A DNA stretch of 64,000 nt from Nelumbo lutea (lineage: Eukaryota; Streptophyta; Magnoliopsida; Proteales; Nelumbonaceae), in contig JAKGHH010000003.1 of NCBI GenBank assembly GCA_022828595.1, positions 16,120,934-16,184,933 of the forward strand. Reading direction: 5' to 3'. Under the pieces are notes generated by a model, which saw nothing but the letters and a program-made list of their open reading frames with translations, searched no databases and was not told the DNA's origin. The translations under genes and the position numbers were made by a program. Shown here piece by piece: positions 21,150 to 32,319 of this stretch. Position 1 is the stretch's first letter. Each line of letters starts with the position of its first letter.

Positions 21150-24100
21150 TTAAGTTAGCAAATGGTTTACAATCTCACTGAGAGAAATGTAAGTCCCCAA
21201 GACCGCAACCAGAGATCCCAATACCAAAATTCCAACAATAATGACCAATTCAAGTCCAGGACTCCGAGAAGCCTTGGAAATCTTGAGGTAGCACAGGCAT
21301 GGCAGCAGAAGCGAAACCATGACACTAAGAAATGCACCAATAAATGCCATTAGGTACCCGAAAAATGGAATTGTCAATGCCACCACAACATTACTGATCA
21401 ACAACACTGTTCTAATAAGGATGCTAATAGACTTGTTGTTACGGCATGGAAACAAATCTTCAATTGCAATTACAATAGGAGTAACCATAATTGCATACTT
21501 GGTGAAAGGATTGATTAGTGTAGTAAAAATTGCTATATGTGAGCTAACTTTTCCAACGGGAAGGTTTAATGTCACCTGGGACTTAACACCTTCTCCATAC
21601 ATCAGGTAGCCCAAAACAGCCATTGATCCATAGTTGAGGGTGCAAATGACAAAGCAGACTAACAACACCTGCAAGTAGTGATAAGGCAAGGAAAAATAGA
21701 TTTATGTCCAGGAAATAGAAGATGGAGTTAAAATCAATTGAATCTAAAATTTCAAATGCATTTTGCTTAATATGGCTCAGAATTGAACAAACTGATGAGA
21801 ACATTAGGTTGCAATTGATTACCTTGGAGAACTGGTTCCTATCTTTCATAGAAGAACATAGAGTGGGAAACACTGCATGGCCACAATAACAAAATGCATA
21901 TAAGCTGATAGCAGTAGGCATTCCAGCCCAATTCAAGAACTTTCCTCTTTCATGGAATCCAATGCCATCCACTGCACCAGCCCAAAACACAGAAAACACC
22001 ACAACAATAGAAGCGAAGACACCAGCACCAGAAACATAGGCAAGCATGCCCAAACTTCTTAACCATGTCGTTGGCAAAATTATAAGGGCAGCAAGCACAA
22101 TAAAACCTTGTTTCCCACCAATATTCAGTCCTGCAACTCTAAAACTTGTAGTTGGAAACAACTTCTCCAAGTTATCACCTTCCAATATTAAAAATTCTAT
22201 GGCAACGAGATACAGCTCAAGATATATGAAAAGCGCTACCATGGTTCTTCCTTTATGGCCAAAAGCAAGTTCACCTATATCGGAATAGGTTTTGATATGT
22301 GGGTGGGCGTCTATACACCTCCTTAAAAGAATTGCAGTGTAGAAACAAATGATCGACATCAAGAAAAGAAGTAGCAAGCTAAGCCACCCTCCTTCAGCAA
22401 GTGCATATGGAATTGATAATATTCCAACTCCTGAGAAACACAACATTGAGATTGAGGTTATTTTGCACTTAATCGCCATACATACAGAGTACACTACACA
22501 CAAATACAGTCTTCTAATTGAGCTTATTTAATTTGCTTCTGAATCATCAAAGGTAAGAAGGTAAATTTGTCAGTGCAAAACTAACCCGACTTTACAATTT
22601 ATATGAACAGTTTTACACTCTACATATTTACATTGTTTCCAAACACAGCCTTAAGAAAAATTTCTGCAAATCGTTCTTTGATAGGAGATCTATCTAATGA
22701 TGGACTGGCCGTGTGTTAGAATCCTGCAGCCCACATCAGCTGCCATGTTTTAACCTCGGATAGGGGTTTTGTTAATTGAAATGGCTTTCTAATATATATA
22801 TATATTTAAAACATTTGAGAAGATTTCATTGGGCTAAAATTAAGTTCACGAAATTCTCGATGGTATTTTATAAGCAAAGAAAAATCAATGGTGGTTCTTG
22901 ATTCTTGAAAACAAGATTCTTCCACCACCTGCATTCCATTTTTCATAAGTGGGAGCGCCAAAAAATAAGTAATTTAGGAGAGAAAATTTCACTACTGATT
23001 TTTATCATTGTAAACAAAACAAAGAGGGTTAGTTTCTTTGTCTTTTCACTATGTTTTGAGGGCGGATTCAGTCCTCACGAAATTGTGCTCGCATTATTTG
23101 CCATTTTCAGCCGTGCATTGGGAACATCTTCATATTTGTAAGTTTTTATTCATGGAGAAATATTCCCAATGCAGGGCTGAGAGAAGGATGTAAGCATAAT
23201 TTTGTGAGCACCAAATCAGATTTCCTATATTTTGTTATTCTTTCCAGTCCAAAGAATATTAACCGTATCTGGGCCTCAATGAGACTAGCTAGCCAAGTTT
23301 CGAAAATAACATGGCCAGCTGACTTACCGATACTGAGTCACTGAGGGCGCCACCGCACCTGAGGGCTGAGGGTCTTATGATCCTGAGCGCGACTATAAGT
23401 GGTTGGCCCAAGTATAAAGCTAAGAGAAGCTCGGATATGTAACCCATACATCTATCAACTCTCAGCGTTTTTCTTAACAAAATCGCATGTTTATAAGATT
23501 TTAGATCGAAAACGAAGAAATAGAATTTCTTGTAAAACTCGAATTTAGCTAAAAGGAACAGCATGCACGCATGACACATTGATCCTGTTTAAGCTCAATT
23601 CCCAAAATCCAATTGATGAATCAGTCATGTAATGGGGAATTGCAATTTCTCAAGAACTCCACTTAATTAAAAACTAAGCCACGTTTGGTTCGTGGGAATA
23701 GGGTCTGGAATTGGAATCATAGTTGATTATTCAGATTCCAACTGTTTAGTTGGACAGAATCAGAATCTTATTTTCGTTCTTGTTCGAATGGGATTCTCCT
23801 ATTTGAGAGAATAGCCATTTCCTACCCCTCTCTCAAGAATGAAATTCACATTCTTATTACTATCTGTTTGAACCATTTGGATTCCAATTTGGGTCTAACA
23901 CACAACGCATCATGGTAAACGACGCTATGAAGCCCAGAGATTATTGGACATTGACTGGACATCAATCTCTCATGAAACACTCTATCTCTATGGTTCTGTT
24001 TACTCTTCATACTCTCTCTATATATTTCTCATATACATTGGAAACTCCACTCCAATGGCTAGTTCAAGTTATGGAGAACCTGTAATAGTTCGGTACGGGA

Positions 24101-24507
24101 AAAGATAAACAACAGCACCATTCAGCAGGCAAAAGTAGATGATGGATAATCACCAAAAGCATCTCCATTAGTAGATTTTTTTTTTTTTAATTAATCTAGA
24201 AAGCGTTTTCATAGCAAGTCAAACACGTCTATAATAGGTGATTAAAAATTTATGATTCCCAAAAAATATACTTCCTATGGATAATTAAATGACACTTCAA
24301 TGCAGAGAGAGAGAGAGAGAGACCTGACAAGGCATTTACTCCATTGAAGCAAGTCCTGAGGAATGTGGTTCCAGTCTGTGATTGCAGGTGGTTCTGGCTT
24401 TCCACTGTCCTGGAATGTTCAAGGTCTTGGTGTGAGAGGAGTGGCTTGTTGAGGTAGGGGAGAGCATCCCCTTCATTTTGTCTTGCAGATGATGAGTAGA
24501 TGTCCAT
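21150..24507 (-). CDS. AVT1-type vacuolar amino-acid transporter (AAAP family)
   Basis: Three coding exons on the minus strand: 24507-24324, 22430-21823 and 21668-21150. Introns are phase 1 (1.9 kb) and phase 0 (154 bp), all GT..AG. Product 436 aa. The first in-frame ATG gives MDIYSSSARQ. A soluble N-terminus (1-50) leads into the family signature TCFNGVNALSGVGILSIPYAL, where SG spans the first splice junction. About ten hydrophobic segments follow, with YGHAVFP-like CGHAVFPTLCSSMKD in the middle and FTKYAIMVTPIVIAIEDL and GAFLSVMVSLLLPCLCYLK near the end. AVT1 proteins exchange neutral amino acids for protons at the tonoplast. The length fits the subfamily. Exons are open and splice sites are canonical, so the gene looks functional. 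The individual AVT1 paralogue is not assigned. Confidence 0.92.
22431..24323 (-). other. Intron 1 of the AVT1-like gene
   Basis: 1.9 kb with no internal gene. The donor sits in a (CT)n run on the coding strand (24305-24322 on +). It contains a short TA run near 22793-22804, a hairpin at 23108-23179, and a run resembling repeat termini near 23690-23880. Confidence 0.6.
23108..23179. other. Imperfect hairpin inside the AVT1-like intron
   Basis: Arms CAGCCGTGCATTGGGAA (23108-23124) and TTCCCAATGCAGGGCTG (23163-23179) pair at 16 of 17 positions. A further short TCTTCAT/ATGGAGA helix forms inside. It could be a microRNA-like foldback or a small MITE relic; no mature miRNA is recognised. Confidence 0.4.
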
Positions 24508-26503
24508 TCCACTCAAAGTGCAGGAGAAGAAGAAGAAGAAAGAAAAAAAGAAAAAAGAGTTGGTCGGTTTTCTTTGAGATTCCTTTCCACGTTTATCTTA
24601 TATTTAGATGTTGGCTGTAATGTATTATTGGCTAAATGAATAAATTAATGTAACAGCTAACAAGCTCATCATCATGGTTGCATAAACCTCTGATCATGCA
24701 CACACACAGACTGCCTCGTGGCCCCTAAAATCTGAATTAGAAGGTGTGGATCTGCTGTCCAGAAGTGGTTTGTGGGTACCCCCAGTAGCGTTTTCTTTGA
24801 TAGTATATCCGAAATAATCTGTATTGTCTCTGTCTTTTCATCCTGAAACACAAACACAACCCAATAAGGAATTCTCTCTGAAACAGTGTACGAATTGGAA
24901 TGTCAGATAAATTAAAGGGGTTATAGTAGATAATAGCAATTTTTGTTTTGAATATCAATAAACATAATATTTTATAAAATAATAAAAATAAGGTATATAT
25001 ATATTTTTAAATATCAAAGAAGGGAAATGAAACGGTTTCTCCCTTATCTGCTAAAATCTCACAACTGAAGGTCTGGCAGACTCTCCGTTTTCCCAAAAAG
25101 GTAAGAGAGAAGTGAGTATGCCGTTTTCAACTCTCCGTCTCCCCTTAATCTGCCTCCTCTTCGTATGCGTTGCCGCTACTGTTACCACCCTCATCAGCGA
25201 AACCGACCACATCGTCGGAGATCATTTTGGGCTTCCAAAATGATGACATGATGACATGAGATCATTTCTAAAACCATTGCCAGGAGGACATGACGTGATG
25301 ACATCTCCCCATTCCTCAGTCAGTCCTTACCTCCGTTTATTTTTATTTTATTTCCTTTCCTTTTATCGTTTAGAGTCTCACAAGTCACGGCTGTTGGATA
25401 TGCACGGTACGGCAGACTGGTAGACTGGCAGACGGACCTTGCATTTGTAGAGGGGGTCATGTCCCCCCTTCCCTTCCTCGCAATCCCTGATAAAACCCCT
25501 AAAACCATCGGGGTTGTCGATTCTAAGGGCTCTGCTGGTTTCGTGCGAGAGAGCAAAGAAGGAAGGGCAAAGGAAGACAATGAACAGTATCATTACTTTT
25601 TTTTGATTTTTTTTAAATAATTTATCTTATTTTAATTATTTTATAAAGATATTATTTAATATTCAGGACAAAAAATTACCCTTATCTGCAAGACCATACA
25701 CCAATGGTAGAGAGTTCTCATCTTCTGTGACAATCTTGTCACCACTCAATAAAACACGAAAGTGTTAGGCTGCTAACTCTGTACTCAAAAACAAATCACT
25801 CAGGTGGTTTTAGTGGTTTATTGGGTTTTTCTTTTGAATCATGAAAGAAAACTAATTCATTAGATCAACAGAGTTGATACTATCGGCTCTCGCTATTATG
25901 AGGATGAAATCCAGTCAAAGCAAGAGAACAAAAAGAAAACTATTCCTATAAACCTTTGTTGGCTATAGAAAAGACATATAAAAATGACAGAAAAGGAAAT
26001 TACTATTGGCGGGTGGTGAATAACTGACTAGTAGTAGCCAGTGGGCCTGCATTTTCTCTTTTATCACGATCCTCCAAATAGATATGAACTCGCACTCGCT
26101 CTCGGCAGGCCCTTTGCAAATAACGATAAGAAATCAGACAGAAAAGTAAATCACTGTTTCTACTTTTTTCTTTTTTGCCAGCTACCAAAAAGAACACAAA
26201 TCCCCAGTCACCATAGGCATGGGCGTGTTCTTCAATTGTTTCAAATACAAATTAAAACCCATACTGTTTGAAATCAAATTCTTTGTTTCACACAAAATGG
26301 AAATTGGTTGTAAATGTTTTTTATCTTTTTAATTTTTTGTTTTGTTTCTAAAACTTGAACCTCTGATTTGAAAATCATGTTTTTTGTTTTAAGTCTCTTT
26401 CTTTTTTGTGAAAAACAATACCGGTACCTGTTTTGAAATGCATATATGGTTATTTTCCAACAGAAAAGGGATTCTGAATTAGTTTTTTTTTTTAACCAAA
26501 AGA
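24508..26503. other. Spacer upstream of the AVT1-like gene
   Basis: 5' flank of the transporter gene. Apart from the small ORF at 25118-25243 and a GATGACAT triplication just after it (25241-25260), it is noncoding. It is AT-rich beyond 25600. Confidence 0.35.
25118..25243 (+). CDS. Possible 41-aa secreted peptide or orphan first exon
   Basis: ATG-to-TGA frame encoding a hydrophobic leader (LPLICLLFVCVAATVTTL, residues 8-25) that looks like a signal peptide, followed by ISETDHIVGDHFGLPK and a stop. No family is recognised. It could be a small secreted peptide, the first exon of a lost gene, or chance. It sits in a CT-rich, promoter-like context. Only the signal-peptide shape supports it. Confidence 0.2.
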   Translation: MPFSTLRLPLICLLFVCVAATVTTLISETDHIVGDHFGLPK

Positions 26504-26580
26504 AAGAAAAATTAATGACTTAAAAGATGGTACATGCAATCCATCGAGTGGTGTATTCTTTTAAGTCATTAATTTTTCTT
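26504..26580. repeat. Perfect 24-bp inverted repeat hairpin
   Basis: Arms at 26504-26527 and 26557-26580 are exact reverse complements over 24 bp, with the core ATTAATGACTTAAAAGA, separated by a 29-nt loop. It could be a short MITE, a foldback RNA source, or a transcript 3'-end hairpin. Confidence 0.7.
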
Positions 26581-26850
26581 CATATTCATACTTTCATGTG
26601 TCAAAAATATTGATAATTATTTATTTTTAGATATATATATATTTTTTTCTAAAAAAAAAGTGATATAGGAGCTGACATGTCAGATTTGAGATTTTCTAAA
26701 TATAAATTGATGGGTAGTGGGATTATTGCTGTAAATGTTTTGAAGTTTTTTTTTTTCGAGTCATTAATAGTTTTCCTAACTGGTTCAGAGTTATTTTAGT
26801 CAGTCTGAATTCTTATATTTTTTTGGGGGGTAAACAGTCAGTCAGAGTTA

Positions 26851-27305
26851 TGTTAGTAGGTCATGATCATGGTCACAATTCAAGCTGGATTTGTTTTATT
26901 CCTAGTCCTAAGCCAACTAGGATTTGTCTTAAGTCAAAGCCCCAGTCCTTGGCCAACTAGGATTGGTTCTATTCCTAGTTAGTGCCTTAGTAGCATTTCT
27001 TAGTTGATTTTGGAGTAGGAAAATAAGGGAGAAGGACTAGACAACCTTCCTGTCTTTGCCTATAAATATATACAAGGCCCTCTCTTTCTGGCATTAGATT
27101 ATAACATTTAAATTCTTTACATTCAACATTGCGAGTAAGTCTAGTTTTCTTGATGGTACTGATTCCTTGTAGAAGCTATTAGTTGATGATTCCTAATAGT
27201 ATCTCTAAGTACCGACTCCTAGAGAAGCCTAGATGCTGCTGATTCCTAGTCTTATTTTATTTTTCTTATTTTGCAGATCAATCCTGCATTACTTGGTATC
27301 AAAGT
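26851..27305 (+). mobile_element. Copia-type LTR followed by a primer-binding site
   Basis: A segment starting TGTTAG (26851) and ending CCTGCA (27288) contains a TATA-like TATAAATATATACAAGG (about 27061). A near-perfect initiator-Met primer-binding site, TGGTATCAAAGT (27294-27305), follows. This is how the 5' LTR and internal start of Ty1/copia elements look. No gag/pol follows, and no second LTR was found, so it is a truncated element or a small non-autonomous one. The exact left end is uncertain. Confidence 0.5.
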
Positions 27306-29473
27306 AGTTAGTCCCTCATTAAGAAATAATCTGCACTTCCATGAAACTGCACAACAGAGACTGTAGATGGTGGGATAGTTGATGATGAGTGCAGGAGAGT
27401 GTGGTGAGAGAGGCAAACTGCTGCCTTGTGCTATTTGTAGACATGGCTAGTTTGAAACCATTTAAGGCATTAATTTGAATGTTAGCATAATTCACATTTT
27501 GGTAGTATCAAGTGGAGGGTGTGGTGGGGTGCACTAGTTGAACAAGGCAATTCCTAAAGAAAAGACTCTCTTGTCAGTTTTAGCTGTTAGGAGAGGTTTT
27601 GATTTGATTGGTGAATTTGATTTATTTGATCACATGTATTTAACATCTCAAATGCAAAAGCCGAAATCCCACCACATGCATGCTTTATTTATTAGTTGCA
27701 GCTGGCTTTTAGGGATGGTGGTCATTGTACTGGTTTACAACAGTATTCTCCATTAACAATTGTCCTCTGTCAATAAGATAAATAGCTCATATGTTTTTAA
27801 TTCCTTTCAAGTGAGGTAGAGCTAGAGGCGTAGAGCAATTACATCTAGTACTCTTTGAATAAAGACTTGGATAAGGAGTTTGGTCGAACAGGTTAAAATA
27901 CAAAGGGTACCCTCACACCAGGAGGTCAACAAATCTGGTATATTTATTAATTATTTAGCATTGCATTGCTCCTTGCATTATAACCATATAAATTAGCTCA
28001 ACAGCCCTAAATACTGCGTCGGTCGAGTTTGATCTTAATTAATTTTCTGTTAGACATTTATGTTGGTTTAAATTTATATCAGAATTGTGTCCAACCACAA
28101 TGCTGGTGGGTTGAGTAGGGTGTCTATCTGTCGGTTCAGTGAAGAAGTAGGTGGTTTCAGGGTTGACTGATTAAGGAACCGTTCAACCTCATGATTGCAA
28201 AGAATGCATGATAAGGTGGTTTCAGAATTGCAAAGAATGCATGATTTCAAGGAACCGTTCAACCACAATCGAGGGAAAAACATTTTATTGAGACCCTCGT
28301 AGAAATTTCAGGGTTGACTGATTAAGGAAGAGGGTAAGCTTGAAACAAATTCTGATTGATGACCCATATCGTGTTCATATCAATCAATCATAAGAGCCAG
28401 CAGGCTTTCCTCTAAATGGTTTTCTTAAAAACTGAGTGAAATTGGAACTTGAACTGCTGGTTCACTACAGTCACCATGCCTCCTAGTTTGATATGGTGTA
28501 CAAGAACAACTTTGATACGACTTTACTAGAGAGATGGCATCTTATTGGCACTTGGTAACATGTGGACTCACTCTGTAGTTTGTACATAGTATTTAGTATC
28601 ACAAAAGTGTGTGTGCGTGTGTATGAGAGAGAGAGAGAGAGAAAGGAAAAGAAAAAGAAAAGTCCTTATGATTTTCTTGGCTTCATGGAACCTCCACCAG
28701 TGCTAATTTGCTACATTGCCCTTGACCTTCTGTCTTCTCTGTAAGGCCAAAAGACCATTACCCAGTGTTGGTCCGTTATTGTATAAACAGTGGCCAAAAG
28801 GCAGAAAAACAAATGTCAAAATGAATAGCTTGATAATTATGTTGCTCTCGATGATATTCTATTTATTATTTTTTTTTTAAGATTGGATTCTAACAACCTC
28901 AATAAGTGTTTATTTTTTATTTTTAAGATAACTTGCATTATAAACAGAAAAGAGGAAGGGCATACATGGGAGGATGTAAGTGGGACCTACAAGTAATATC
29001 TGCATATTTGAATATGTTATTAAGTCCCATACCTAATATTAACTTGTATGTAAGAAGAACCGATAAACACGTTTGCCAGATGGTCTATCTATCTCTAAGC
29101 CATCTATTATTAGATCCAAAGATATAATATTATATCTAGTTTTTATTAATAAGATGTATTTGTTTTTTCAAGATGTATAGTTTGGATTTTGATGAAGATT
29201 TTAGACATCATAGAGCAAAATGATTTTTTTTGTTTGTTTTTGGACTATCCATTATGGATCTATGATTTGAAATTGACAGTTGTATATATAAACATTTTAA
29301 GATAAATTTGTTTTATATGAAAATGATTTATTTGGTTAAATTTCATAATTATTTGATTATTTAATTAAGTAAATAATATGCATTTGATTTAAAGGGCATG
29401 ATGAAGCAACATCGCTTCATTTTTATTATTTTTTAGCATGCATGTGCGAATATGTTTAGACATTTAGTGGCAC
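27306..29473. other. Spacer with scrambled local duplications
   Basis: No gene is supported. At 28130-28350, three short segments each occur twice in shuffled order: GGAACCGTTCAACC, ATTGCAAAGAATGCATGAT and TTTCAGGGTTGACTGATTAA. A (GA)n run lies at 28625-28642. The rest is AT-rich. Confidence 0.45.
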
Positions 29474-30068
29474 TTATAAATGCCACTGTACATTTAAAAA
29501 TGCCGCTTTTATGGTGACCATTTGTCCATGTATAAAACCAAGGTCTATAAGAGCAAATGAATCGTTTGTATTCTGCATGGCTTGGGATAACTGTGGTGCT
29601 ATTCTACCAATCCGGCCAGATTTGTAATCATGAAGAGAAACAAGGGCATTCATGCCACCAATTAACAGCCATGGGTCACCTCGAGGATCATGCATGTTTT
29701 GTATAGATTCCCATATAGATCTTCTGTGTTTCTCTGTGTGGATGACCATATAGAAAAACTATCTTCCGAGTTTGATTTGTAGGAAGATCGAGAAGGCTCA
29801 GTTTGATAATATGATTTGTGGTCATCAAAACCTGAATGTTTATATGCGAGTCCCAACAACATAAGAGGCCACCAGATCGACCTGTTGCTTCGACATGAGC
29901 AGAATTATTATATTTCAAATATTTAGCTAGCTTATGGCTTCTCTCTGTATTGAGCCTAGTTTCAGAGATGAAGATTATCTCCGGCTTGTTTGCTTTAATC
30001 AGTCTTTTGAGGTGCCTCTGAGTACATGGGTTGTTACAACCCCGAATATTCCACGCAAATATTTTCAT
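29474..30068 (-). mobile_element. LINE endonuclease fragment
   Basis: Read on minus from an ATG at 30068: MKIFAWNIRGCNNPCTQRHL, then FISETRLNTERSHK, GRSGGLLCCWDS and, after a frameshift near 29700, a DPWLLIGGMNAL segment. This is the L1-type endonuclease/exonuclease/phosphatase fold: N of WN.RG, E of SET, GD-like GGMN. The sequence stops before the reverse transcriptase. LINEs are usually truncated at the 5' end, so a fragment with only the 5' half of ORF2 points to later deletion. It is not functional. Confidence 0.85.
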
Positions 30069-32319
30069 GGAAATAATAAAATTCGTGCAAATGAAGGCTG
30101 TAAATTTGTTGAGAGAGTTAGAATACCTGTCAAATAGTGACTAGGCTCAATGCCACGTGCTTTACCATGCTAGCTGATACGTGGGAGCTTGCATGGTGAC
30201 CATGTGTTTTCGGAAAGTGCTGCATGTTGGTAACGTGTAATCACATTAGAGTGATACTGTTCATCTTCCAGTTTGGGGATCGAGTGACCTGAGGCGCTTC
30301 AACTCTTGATTCCCCACTTGTAATTTTCACCTGAAGAGGATCGAAATTGCTTCCCTTGCTTTGATTTTTGCTCCCGAACTGAGAACTTGAAACACCGAGC
30401 AATTTGAATGATGATCCATAATAACGAGAAAAACTTGATGATGATCTTTAATCACCTAACGCATAATAATACAGCTGGTTGCTGTTGACCAGAATAGAAG
30501 CTGATTTCCGGAAGTACAGGTTGATTGCCGGAGTCATCAAACATCATCATCTCACCTCTGTCATCTTGTAGATTATAAACCAAAAAGACCCAAAACACAG
30601 CAAGGCTGGGAAACACAGAAAACAGCTAATCGCTGTTTGCAGGAGATAGAAGAACAGGTTAATTACCGAAAGTAGGATACAGGCTCGTCGCCGGATACTT
30701 GAATGAGTAAGCGGCAATCGATTCATGCTAATATCTATTGAAGACCACATTAAAATAAGAAGAAAAAGAAACAAACAAACAAGATAAAATATTAGGAGGT
30801 TTTAAGCTGCAGAAGCATGGGTTCTCTCTTAAATTTTCATTTTGTGACAAAGACTTTCTAGTTTCTACTATGGGGGTCAGTGACAATTATCCCTTTAATA
30901 TTCATTTGCGATAAGAATTTATTTGAATTTTCACTTTGCAATAAATACGCCATTAAGTCATGCATTAAATTATTTGAATTTTCACTTTGCAATTATCTCT
31001 TAAAATGCATTAAATTTTTCTTATTTTATTTTTGTTAGGGTTATTGACAAACAATGTCAAATCGACCAAATTGGCCCAATCCAACCGATTTAATTGGTTT
31101 TTCTTCACCACCGGTTGGTTTTTGGTTGTGAAGAGGGATAAATTGATAATTCGGTTCGGTTAAACCAAAATCGAACCGAATTAGTTAATTTTTTGTTTTC
31201 TAGTCTTCCCTAATCATGTAATCTCTATCCTAATTTCTTCTTTCTAATTAATTACTTATTTTTAACATTAAAGAACAATGAAGTTGAATGGGAATTACTT
31301 TTGTCTTTAGGATTGTTTTCCTTTCTTGAGTAGAAAATTTTACACCAAATTGAGGGCTGTTCACAAACAATGCTAAACTGACCAAACCGACCCTTTATGT
31401 TTGGGTTAGTTTTGGGTAATGATAGGTCAGTTTTAGTTTGCTCTTCAAGTAACCCGACCAGGTCGGATCGGTTGAAAAAAATCTATTAAACCAACCCAAC
31501 CCAACCCGTGAACGACCCTAGTTTTTGTAGTCCTTTTCTCTTAAACTCTATTTTGACAAAAAAAATACCTCTATTTTTTAAAATGAAATTAGCTAAAATA
31601 GCAGGTACATTTTATTAACATAAAAAAGAAAAAACAAATTTCTTTAAGTTCTTGTTTCATTTCAATGATATGGATGTCTCTCTTCATCTTAACATGTAAA
31701 AATCATTCACTCATTTTTCTAATAAATAAAAAAACCAAATAAAACCATAAATTTATATTTGTCATACAGAAACCTCCACAAATATATATTAAATCCAATT
31801 ATAAATTTACAAGGATCTATTAGGACAATTAAGCGGATTTTAATATTATACTTAAAAAAATAATCAAATCATAAATCGTTCAAATAAGTAAGAAAAGTGT
31901 AATTTAATTAGAAATTAAAAAAAAAAATTAAACAGCTGACTAAGAAGGGCGAAACTCATAAGGGGTATTTGTTAAAGTGAAATTTGAAGGCAATTTGTCA
32001 CTGAGGCAAGATAGAATTAGAGGGGGTCTTTGCCGCAAATGAAGGTTGAAGGGAAAAATTGTTAGTTTGTATTTTGCAACAGGGGTCTTTGTAATTTACC
32101 CAATTTTTTCTTCACGTTATCCCAATTCCCAAAATTTAATCCATTTATTTTCCCTCTTTCCCAATTCACAAATAACTGTTAGTGACTGTGAGTAGAAGGC
32201 CGTGACCATATTACAAGCAGATATTAGTCTGGCTTTGCATATAGTTTCCGACGTTCCCTCGTTTCAACGGTCAAAATGGCTATCATCCTTCACAAATAAC
32301 TTCAATCTGTAGATTGGTA
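30069..32319. other. Spacer upstream of the DYW PPR gene, with TIR-like repeats
   Basis: No gene is seen. Two dispersed-repeat segments rich in ACCGACC/GGTTCGG occur at about 31038-31205 and 31345-31520. The second starts AGGGCTGTTCAC and ends GTGAACGACCCTAG, like an inverted-repeat element, but no matching target duplication was found. Confidence 0.4.

Noticed and set aside
21583..22503. 306-aa single ORF on the minus strand as a complete transporter
   Set aside because: Its first about 24 residues lie upstream of a clear AG acceptor at 22431-22432 and its end reads past the donor at 21822; the true protein is the three-exon product.
24508..24516. TTG start three codons before the AVT1-like ATG
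   Set aside because: The ATG at 24507 is the first standard start and gives the expected N-terminus length.
27294..27305. Possible tRNA gene at TGGTATCA motifs
   Set aside because: Only the 12-nt 3'-end complement of initiator tRNA is present, directly after an LTR-like end, which fits a primer-binding site; no cloverleaf arms were found.
31345..31520. Third hAT-like element
   Set aside because: Ends are inverted-repeat-like, but no 8-bp duplication could be found, so it is kept only as a dispersed repeat.
32314..32319. TTG as the start of the DYW PPR gene
   Set aside because: An ATG lies two codons downstream at 32320; plant nuclear genes start at ATG in nearly all cases.
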